From contig JAXCGZ010013550.1 of NCBI GenBank assembly GCA_037179515.1, positions 17,195-81,194 on the forward strand: a stretch of 64,000 nt of DNA. The letters run 5' to 3'. The position numbers and the translations under genes are program-made. The notes under the pieces are model-generated. The model was not told the DNA's origin. It made no database searches and saw only the letters and a program-made list of their open reading frames with translations. Source of the DNA: Halocaridina rubra (Eukaryota > Arthropoda > Malacostraca > Decapoda > Atyidae). How positions within the stretch are numbered: the stretch's first letter is position 1; each line of letters starts with the position of its first letter. Shown piece after piece: positions 53,365 through 64,000 of the stretch.

Positions 53365-54477
53365 TCATTTTGGAAGCATGCTCTAGTGCAACCTGTTCCT
53401 AAGAAGGGTGACCGTTCTATTCCTTCAAGCTACTGACCTATTGCCCTAACCTCTTCTATCGCTAAAGTTTTCGAAACTTTGCTCAGTGCTCTCTTCTTGA
53501 AGTGTCTTGAATATGACTCGCTTATCTCTGATGACCAGAACGGCTTCTGCATGACTAGATCCACCGGTGACCTCCTGTCTTATCTAATTCATGTATTGTC
53601 ATCTTCTCTGAGGAACTATGGGGAATCCTTTCTTGTTGCCATTGATATCTCTAAGGTTTTTGACAGAGTCTGGCACAAGGCTCTTATGGGCAAACTCCCT
53701 TCCTGTGACTCTACCCCTTCTCTGTTCACTAATATCCAGTTATTTTTCTGACCATTTTATATCTGTGGTTATTGATGGTGCAACATCTAGCCCATTCCCT
53801 GTTACCAGTGGTGCTCCACAGGGCTCTGTTCTTACACCTACTCTGTTCCTTCTCTTCATCAACGACGTTCTTCAGTCTTCATCTTCCTCTCTTCTTCACG
53901 CCTTTGCCGATGATTCTACCCTTTATTTTTCCTTTGCCTTTTCTTCATACCCTTCATCTGCTACTAGTAATCAGTCTCGGATCACTCTTTTTTCTTCTCT
54001 TAACTCCGATTTGCAGAGGGTATCTGAGTGGGGAACCCAAAATTTAGATTAATTTAATGCCTCCAAGACACAGTTTCTGGCTCTCTCTTTATCATCTTCT
54101 CCTCCTGATAGCCTTATTGTCTTTGAAACTAACGAAATTTACCCTTTTAATTCTCTTAACATATTAGGTATCCAGATAGCCTACAACTTATCTTGGAGGA
54201 AGCATATAATCCAAATTTCTAAATTAGCATTCAAAAATATTGGAAGTTCTGTTTTGTTTTCGTCATTACTTTTCCTCTTTACAGTTACTTAAAATCTATA
54301 AAGGTCTTATGCGTCCCTCCTTAGAATACTGTTCGCACATTAGGGTTGCATCTTCTTATACTTTTCTCCTTGATAGAGTTAAATCTAAGGCAGTCAGACT
54401 CATCAATGACCCTTTTCTTACTTCTGAATGCCTTTTTGTTCATATTACAGTTTCTCCTAACCTCACTCATAGCTTTT
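53365..54477 (+). pseudogene. I/Jockey-like LINE ORF2 fragment (RT to C-terminus), with stops and shifts
   Basis: Same family as the LINE at 36227. In order it shows SSYxPIALTSSIAKVFETLL, LISDDQNGFCMTRSTGDL, VAIDISKVFDRVWH (motif A), a frameshift, GAPQGSVLTPTLFLLF (motif B) and HAFADDSTLYFS (motif C, FADD present). SEWGTQNLD and a stop come next, then degraded C-terminal blocks. It keeps the catalytic motif that the copy at 36994 has lost, but has its own stops. It ends near a T-rich run at 54472. Confidence 0.85.
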
Positions 54478-54612
54478 TTTTTTTTCATTTTATTCGAATC
54501 TCAACAATATAAACATCAGTAATAATCAAATAAGCACTTTTATCATATGAGAAAACATGAATCACGAGTGAGGTTAGGAGAAACTGTAATATGAACAAGG
54601 AGCATTCAGATA
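54424..54612. repeat. Short inverted repeat (about 45-bp arms) at the LINE end
   Basis: CATATTACAGTTTCTCCTAA with its neighbours at 54424-54468 pairs with TTAGGAGAAACTGTAATATG in the right arm at about 54567-54612. A loop of about 100 bp containing a T-run lies between them. The left arm is also the end of the LINE fragment. Confidence 0.75.
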
Positions 54613-54664
54613 GAATGTCTTCATTCCTAGTATAGCAGTTAAGCTGTAAGGTTTGTTTCTCTTT

Positions 54665-54747
54665 TAGACCTTCATTGGTGTAGTGGATGTGCCTTGGCAC
54701 AATAATTATGTGTCTTAGATCGAGTCCCAGTCAGGGGCAAAATATGA

Positions 54748-54750
<3 letters not shown>
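54665..54750 (+). repeat. tRNA-derived SINE
   Basis: An A-box-like TTGGTGTAGTGGATGTGCC and a B box GATCGAGTCCCAGTC 44 bp later, followed by GGGGCAAAATATGATTCAT and an (AT)n tail. The spacing fits a tRNA-type polymerase III promoter. The second half matches the fragment at 25656. Confidence 0.7.

Positions 54751-54836
<86 letters not shown>
54751..54836. repeat. (AT)n microsatellite (SINE tail)
   Basis: About 86 bp of AT repeats ending 22 bp before HERC1-like exon h. Confidence 0.95.
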
Positions 54837-54839
<3 letters not shown>

Positions 54840-54858
54840 TTTTTTTTTTCAAATATAG

Positions 54859-55025
54859 TTCCAGAGGAATATGGAGAAGAAAGCAATTTCGAAAGCAGCA
54901 GAAACTTTCGACATCAATTCATAGATTCTCAGTTGTGGGGGACACATCCTCAACACTTGTTAAGATTGCTTTCTACTCTTCACTCTCACTTGCTAACATA
55001 CTGTACACATCATCAGTTTGAAGAA
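54859..55025 (+). CDS. HERC1: HERC1-like E3 ubiquitin ligase, exon h
   Basis: 167 bp, phase 1 in and 0 out, from CAAATATAG to GTAAGTA. After the split codon it reads PEEYGEESNFESSRNFRHQF, then WGTHPQHLLRLLSTLHSHLL and TYCTHHQFEE. The second half lines up with the HERC1 helix LHELLCSLQKQLLAFC-type segment; the first half is variable linker. The phase fits exon g exactly although 22.6 kb separate them. An (AT)n tract ends 22 bp upstream of the exon, very close to the acceptor. Confidence 0.8.
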
Positions 55026-55447
55026 GTAAGTAAACTCGACCAAAATAGACCGTATAATGGATTATGTGAGTTTCATGCTGTTATGTAGTAGTATATTGTG
55101 TTTAAATTTGTTCCAAAATGTGTAATAATGAAGCTGTTTTTCTTTGTATTGTTCCTGGTTTAAATTAGGGATGACCACATGCAGCTCTTTGATATATAAT
55201 GGATTGCTCATGGAAGTGTGTTAATTAAGTTCCCTTTTTAGTCATTAAAAGTAATAAAGAAATAGAACTTTTATGATTATTTCTGTGTTTGAACTGAAAG
55301 CCGCTGGATTTCATTAGTTGAATGTTCATTTTTAGTAAGAATATTGAAGAATTTAAATCCTTATTTTAATGCTAGAATGTTTTTTCTTATTCTTTTAATC
55401 TTTTGCAGGTTAATTTTCTTACTGAAATACGAATTAAATTTTTTTTT

Positions 55448-55544
<97 letters not shown>

Positions 55545-56036
55545 TTAGTGCATTACCATATGAAATATGCTCTGCATAACAAAGGCTGTCATCAGTCAAG
55601 TTTTCAAATAACTTTTTTATGTTGTGTGTACTTTTTGATTACTGAAAATAAAATAAAGTAATAGTTAAAAAACTACATATATAGTAATACTACATAATGT
55701 ACATCTTATTATTTATGTAAAGTGTTTGTGAGAAAAATGTGTATGTAACAATGAAATCCAATATGTAAGTTTTGTTAATTTCCTTTGACTCCCAAACATT
55801 CTGAATATATTGTATGGCAATCCTTGGTTTGTTATTGGCTCTACTTTTAAAGATTAGACCATTCTAGGATTTTGTTTTTCAGGTGTTTCATCACCTTTTC
55901 ATATCTTACTAGTATGCAAGTTGACATAGTTCACAGCTTCATTACTGTACAGTTGATATGAGGAAACAGTCTTATTTTTGTAAGCTCTCTAGAATGTTCC
56001 TCTTTATGTGTATGCTGTATTTATTTTGTTTTTCAG
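55026..56036 (+). other. HERC1-like intron 8, with an (AT)n tract
   Basis: About 1.0 kb with an (AT)n tract at 55451-55542. The acceptor ends TTTTGTTTTTCAG. No transposon was recognised. Confidence 0.6.
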
Positions 56037-56160
56037 AACTCATTGAGCATGCAGTTGCTCTATAACCACCTGTGCGAACTCTTTGAAGTGTGTGGAGTAT
56101 TACTTGGCCTCACTTCAAAGTTTTTAGCATCCCATCCTGGCTTTGCTCATGTCATTCATG
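56037..56160 (+). CDS. HERC1: HERC1-like E3 ubiquitin ligase, exon i
   Basis: 124 bp, phase 0 in and 1 out, from TTTTTCAG to GTAGGT. Reads NSLSMQLLYNHLCELFEVCG, then VLLGLTSKFLASHPGFAHVI. It is a helical segment corresponding to the HERC1 region with LLHKHLQLLLPHA and the following NLL helix. Conservation is moderate, but the position and phase are right. Confidence 0.78.
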
Positions 56161-56671
56161 GTAGGTTTTATTGTATTTTACAAAATTTTGTGACTCCAAG
56201 TGCCAGATAATCAGAGGTAAACTTCGGTGGGAACCTGGATTTAGGCAAATCTTTTATATAATAGTCTTAATCATAAGCAGTTTTTTTTATTGTGCTGAGG
56301 GGTGGAGAGTTTGTAGAGTTAAGTGGTATTGCTATGAAATAGCCATCAGAGGGTAGCCTCTAATTGCTTTAATTAACTCCAATTATCTGATATGAAGACT
56401 GTATCTTTACTTCTCGCAATAAAGTTTAGAACTCACTCCTGAGCATGTCTTCTTCCCCATATAATCTGTCTTCCCTTCAAGAGACTGGTCTGTCACTTCT
56501 TCTACCAATGTTTTCTATATACTGTATAATGATTTTTATACAAGTTCGTTTTTAGTTGTAAAAACACTTATTCTCCTAATTGCAAATATGTCAGAGGGAG
56601 AGCTGCTCATTGTCCCATTATAAGATTAAAAGAGAATATAATTTTCTTAAATTACAAATATGGTGTTATAA

Positions 56672-56815
56672 AGGGACCGTGGTAGTGTAGTGGTCAGAGC
56701 GCTTAACTCCGGAGTTGACAGTTCCACAATTGAGACCACTGTAGGCACAAGGGAGGGCATCCATTTTTGAATCCCAGCCAAACTCTGTATCCACCCCTAT
56801 AATGGGGACTAGTAG
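56672..56815 (+). repeat. tRNA-related SINE in HERC1-like intron 9
   Basis: Starts GGGACCGTGGTAGTGTAGTGG with TCAGAGCGCTTAACTCC, a clear tRNA-like 5' half with A box. A degenerate B-box region (TTCCACAATTGAGACC) and a tail with CACCCCTATAATGGGGAC follow. The T-arm is too poor for a functional tRNA gene. Confidence 0.65.
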
Positions 56816-56934
56816 TGACACTTGAAACGAGAATTCATGACAATTATGCTGTAATAAATTATTATGTTAGTGCAGGAATGTATTTTTGATACAGTTTCAT
56901 ATTTTTTACATATCAATGTTGTCTTTTTCTTCAG

Positions 56935-57120
56935 ATGTGGTATATCACAGTGTATGTGGATGGGTGTTGGCCCATGTTGTGTACGCTCTACTGTTATTTC
57001 CTGCCCGTCTTGTGCGACCACTTCTTAGTTCGCTACGAACAATTCTCCCAGTATTGGATTCTGCTAACAGAACCATTGCTTCTGTAACAAATTTCACAGA
57101 TCAGGAAGATGTAACTTCTG
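56935..57120 (+). CDS. HERC1: HERC1-like E3 ubiquitin ligase, exon j
   Basis: 186 bp, phase 1 in and 1 out, from TTTCTTCAG to GTAAAT. The split codon gives DVVYHSVCGWVLAHVVYALL, then LFPARLVRPLLSSLRTILPV and LDSANRTIASVTNF, ending TDQEDVTSG. The block LLLxPxxxxRPLLSxLxxxLPxLD followed by N-R is strongly conserved in HERC1. This is the last exon found. The gene must continue beyond the window or behind the Penelope insertions. Confidence 0.85.
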
Positions 57121-57219
57121 GTAAATATGAGACAGTTTATATGATAATTTTTTTTATTTTTTTTTAATAAAATTTGCTTGGTGTTTGCATATCTAAAGGT
57201 TAGAAAAAGACAATATTTA

Positions 57220-58134
<915 letters not shown>

Positions 58135-58137
58135 AAA

Positions 58138-59988
58138 TAAACTGTTATATCACAGCACAATATGAAGCAAAAAAAGGCCCATAAATAAAACACAAAAAGA
58201 AGCGAAGATGTACTATATATTACGACTGGACTCCAGCCCTCTTCAGGTACAAATGAATTGATAAATACAGAGCTGTGGATAAAGGTGGGGAGAGATACTA
58301 GCTATGATTCCCAGGAGGATTCACGATGGGATTATCTTCAAACCTCAGGTCAGGTGGACGGTCATTTGGCATAATCTTCTTAATGAGGTCTTTTAATAAT
58401 GCTTCATCCACAACGTCAGATCTCCACTGTCCATTTGATAAATTTAATGTTTCGGATTTTTCTATAATGGCTGCTTCAAGTATCTTTCTCCTATATTGGC
58501 AATTACTCTTATATAGCAATGAGGACTCACTCCAATTAATAGGGTGCCCAGTATCCCGCATATGCACAAATAAAGCAGAACTTTCAACGCCATATCTTAC
58601 TGCTCTTTTATGCTCGGAAATTCTCTGGCCTAGCGAACGACCAGTTTGACCTATGTAGGATTTTTCGCAGGAACAGCAATCAATTTTATAAATCCCTGCT
58701 TCTAAAGCTTTTTTATTTTGATATACGTTAATTAGTGAAGAACCAATTGTTTTGGGATAATTAAATATGAAAGGATTACTTCTGCCTAATTGATCACTAA
58801 GAATTCTAATATTTTCTAAATAGGGTATTTTAATTGTATTAGTAAAGTTTATTATTGGCTGTTCTGTCGGCCCATTATAAAATATTTTGTTTGCTTTGTT
58901 AATTGCTTTTTCGATTACATACGCGGGATACATGAGACTTTCTAATTGTTGGCGGATTAATTTGAATTCATATTTTAAATGATGAGTGGAACACACTCTA
59001 AGACCTCTTAGGAAAAGATTGCATGCAACACCAGTTTTTACAGACAAAGAATGATAGCTTAGAAAGTGTATATAAGAGACAGAGAAAGTTTTCTTCCTAT
59101 AGACAGTAAATGAGTATTTATTGGGTTCTCTAATAACTAAGACATCCAGAAATGGTAGCTGGCCCTCCGATTCCCATTCGGTTTTAAACTTGATGCTAGG
59201 GACTAAATCATTAAGTTTATTAAAAAAAAATGTGTCAAATTCTCCCCAACGGGAGTCCCAATATGAAAATATATCATCTACATATCGCAACCATATCATT
59301 TCTTTGGGCTTAATACTGACTAGAATCTCTGTCTCAAAAAACTCCATATACAAGTTAGCCAGAAGGGGGGACAAGGGGCTTCCCATACTACAACCAAATT
59401 TTTGCTTGTAAATACTACCATTAAAGGAAAATACATTATTAGTGACGCATAACTTAAGTAAATCCATGGTTTTTTCAAGACCTAGTGGAAAATGCTCGGC
59501 AAAGGGAATCAGTTTAACGCTAAGGAACTGTAAAACATTATCTACTGGAACTTTAGTGAACAGAGATTCTACGTCTAAACTAAGGAGCTTTACATTACTT
59601 AAGGGAATATTTGAGTTATTAAATTTTTTAATAAAATCTTCAGAATGTTTAAGATGAGATGAAGAAAATGTACCCAAGAAGGGGGAAAGCAGACTTGCCA
59701 GCCACTTGGAAATCTTATATATGAAAGAACCCTTGCATGATATTATAGGGCGTAAAGGAATGCCATCTTTGTGAGTTTTAGGAAGACCATAGAAGTAGGG
59801 AAGGGAGGGATTGGTGACTTTATATGATTCAAGCAATTCAATATTCTTCTTGTTTTTACCAATTTTGCGAACGGATTTATAGAAATCTGCAGATATGGTG
59901 CTCAGGGGATCTTTAACTAATTTCTCATAGGTGTTTTCATCATTAAGAAGTTCCATGGCTTTATCAATATATGAATCCTTATCAAGAA
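58138..59988 (-). mobile_element. Penelope-like retroelement, left copy (minus strand)
   Basis: Contains the 3' part of a Penelope element: an RT and GIY-YIG open frame followed by a 3' UTR with TCCAGTCGTAATATATAGTA-type sequence. It is truncated at its 5' end near 59988, where it meets the second copy head to head. The 3' end extends about 20 bp beyond that of the right copy, to the (AT)n tract. Confidence 0.9.
58298..59956 (-). CDS. Penelope reverse transcriptase-GIY-YIG endonuclease (552 aa, N-terminally truncated)
   Basis: RT blocks in order: [20 protein letters not shown] (54-73), [14 protein letters not shown] (124-137, motif A), [17 protein letters not shown] (motif B, about 187-203), WLRYVDDIF (222-230, motif C with YVDD at 225-228) and [10 protein letters not shown]. 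The GIY-YIG nuclease begins at about 421: [20 protein letters not shown], with the conserved Arg in QRISEHK and Glu in AAIIEK. This RT-endonuclease order defines Penelope-like elements. The frame is open upstream of the first Met to about 59985 ([13 protein letters not shown]), so the true N-terminus is lost at the junction. The RT and nuclease motifs are complete. Confidence 0.92.
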   Translation of the reverse strand: MELLNDENTYEKLVKDPLSTISADFYKSVRKIGKNKKNIELLESYKVTNPSLPYFYGLPKTHKDGIPLRPIISCKGSFIYKISKWLASLLSPFLGTFSSSHLKHSEDFIKKFNNSNIPLSNVKLLSLDVESLFTKVPVDNVLQFLSVKLIPFAEHFPLGLEKTMDLLKLCVTNNVFSFNGSIYKQKFGCSMGSPLSPLLANLYMEFFETEILVSIKPKEMIWLRYVDDIFSYWDSRWGEFDTFFFNKLNDLVPSIKFKTEWESEGQLPFLDVLVIREPNKYSFTVYRKKTFSVSYIHFLSYHSLSVKTGVACNLFLRGLRVCSTHHLKYEFKLIRQQLESLMYPAYVIEKAINKANKIFYNGPTEQPIINFTNTIKIPYLENIRILSDQLGRSNPFIFNYPKTIGSSLINVYQNKKALEAGIYKIDCCSCEKSYIGQTGRSLGQRISEHKRAVRYGVESSALFVHMRDTGHPINWSESSLLYKSNCQYRRKILEAAIIEKSETLNLSNGQWRSDVVDEALLKDLIKKIMPNDRPPDLRFEDNPIVNPPGNHS

Positions 59989-59989
59989 G

Positions 59990-62247
<2,258 letters not shown>

Positions 62248-62248
62248 C

Positions 62249-62320
62249 AGTGTTCCCCCCCTTATCGCGGTAGTTCGGTTCCGGGACCCGGCGCGAACCA
62301 GGAAAACGGCAGAGTAGGAA
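62249..62320 (+). mobile_element. Left terminal fragment of a Tigger element
   Basis: CAGTGTTCCCCCCCTTATCG, then CGGTTCCGGGACCCGGCGCG and ACCAGGAAAACGGCAGAGTAGG, like the left ends of copies 1 and 2. It stops at AGTAGGA, where repeat A begins. (AT)n precedes it. Confidence 0.75.
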
Positions 62321-62324
62321 AAAA

Positions 62325-62835
<511 letters not shown>

Positions 62836-62836
62836 T

Positions 62837-64000
62837 TAATGTTGAAAATTATAGGCCAATCTCTCTTCTCAGCATTCTGTCTAAAATACTTGAGAAGGTA
62901 GTTGCCACCCAGTTAATAAATTTCCTTGAATCAAATTTTCTATTATGTGAAGAACAACACGGTTTTCGGCCTAAACTTTCGACCGAGACGGCCTTACTTA
63001 AAATTACTGATAAAATTTATAGTAATATTGAAAATAAGAAAATATCACTTTTATTATTGTTAGATTTGTCTAAAGCATTTGACAGTGTACACCATCAAAT
63101 TCAAATGAGAAAACTTTCCAAAGTTCATGTTGACTCATTTTGGTTCGAAAATTATCTGAAAGATCGAATTCAATCAGTTCGAATGGGCTCGACTCTCTCT
63201 TCTTCTTTAGATATCAGTTTTGGCGTTCCTCAGGGTTCAATTTTGGGTCCTCTGCTTTTCCTAATATATGTTAATGATTTACCTCAATTTATAAGAGATT
63301 GCCTACTTGTTATGTATGCTGATGACACCCAGATTATGCTTACTGGTGACATTGATAGAATTCCTGAAATCTTAAAAAGGGCTGAAGATATATTAAACTG
63401 TGCCAAAAGTTATTTTAACAGTAATGGTCTTTTACTGAACGAAAATAAAACTAAATTCGTTATTTTTGGATCAAATCAATACCTGTCCCGCATTCCTGAG
63501 AACATCAGTATAAATTTCAACTGTTTCACTCTTCCCATCTAATAAGGTTAAAAATCTAGGAGTTATTATGGACAGTACCATGACATTTAATTTTCATATC
63601 GATGAACTACATAAAAAAGTGAACGGGACCCTTATTTACTTGAACAGAGTCTATGAAAGATTCGAGCCTGATTGTAGGGTAATTGTAGTACAAACATTGA
63701 TTTTAAGTATTCTCAACTACTGTCTGAGTGTTTGGGGTTCCACGACTAAGACCCAGATGTTACGAGTGAAAAGGCTCCAGAATTTTGCTGCAAGAGTTGC
63801 CATAGGGGGGGTGCATAAATATGATCACGTGACTCCCCTCTTTGAGAGATTGGGTTGGCTAAGGATGGACATGAAGTTCATATATAATATCTGTCTTTTA
63901 GTTTTTAAAATAAATCATGGAATATTACCGGAATGGCTCTTCTCATTGCCAACAGTTAATCAAGTGCGTATCAATAACGTCAACACCAGATATCAGAATT
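62837..64000 (+). pseudogene. CR1/Daphne-like LINE reverse transcriptase, 5'-truncated, runs off the window
   Basis: Begins inside the RT at NVENYRPISLLSILSKILEK, with EEQHGFRPKLSTETALL, LLLDLSKAFDSVHH (motif A), FGVPQGSILGPLLFLIYVND (motif B) and VMYADDTQIML (motif C, YADD). The first frame stops at 63542. After a shift the protein continues as KVKNLGVIMDSTM, NYCLSVWGSTTK and LFERLGWLRMDMKF to the window edge. The order is typical of CR1/Daphne ORF2. One frameshift and the missing endonuclease make it inactive. It is distinct from the more degraded copy at 5938-13335. Confidence 0.85.

Noticed and set aside
56672..56745. Possible functional tRNA gene
   Set aside because: The D-arm half is tRNA-like, but the T-arm/B box is degenerate and there is no acceptor-stem pairing; a SINE explains it better.

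Overview
This window looks like nuclear DNA of an arthropod, most likely a decapod crustacean such as a shrimp (inference). It is AT-rich and carries very long (AT)n arrays plus many AAT and GA microsatellites. It holds Penelope, BEL/Pao, RTE, CR1/Daphne-like and I/Jockey-like retroelements and a Tigger/pogo DNA transposon family. Its one recognisable host gene is split into ten short exons with GT/AG borders and large introns. I see no bacterial gene, rRNA, intact tRNA or CRISPR array.

Host gene: ten plus-strand exons between 18144 and 57120 encode part of a HERC1-type giant HECT/RCC1 E3 ubiquitin ligase. They cover the last blades of the N-terminal RCC1-like domain and the helical region after it. 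The splice phases fit throughout and give about 535 codons. The exons lie in four clusters (18-21 kb, 28-32 kb, 55-56 kb, 57 kb), separated by introns full of transposons. The largest intron (32282-54858) is about 22.6 kb. Both ends of the gene lie outside the window or were not found.

Transposon layout: 1-18 kb holds a CENP-B-type MITE (1543-2427), a Tigger deletion derivative (3835-5273) and a CR1/Daphne-like LINE on the minus strand (5938-~13335), split by a 4.2-kb Tigger copy (7863-12033). Introns 1-3 hold LINE fragments, a 504-aa RTE reverse transcriptase (21091-22605), a perfect-length hairpin (23717-23950), two more Tigger derivatives and long (AT)n tracts. Intron 7 holds a Tigger copy (35023-42407) that carries an I/Jockey-type LINE inside its transposase gene. 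It also holds a Tigger derivative with its core deleted (42500-44439), a BEL/Pao element with two 1010-bp LTRs but no RT core or integrase (45311-50958), a second foldback (51512-51694), two RTE-like tails meeting at an (AT)n tract, and another LINE fragment. The right end holds two almost identical Penelope copies head to head (58160-61458) and a CR1/Daphne-like RT running off the window.

The elements are related by nesting: LINE into Tigger, Tigger into LINE, BEL into an AAT tract. Many of their ends coincide with (AT)n tracts. Nearly all are broken; the breaks are given in the entries. The host exons keep open frames and consensus splice sites despite the insertions.
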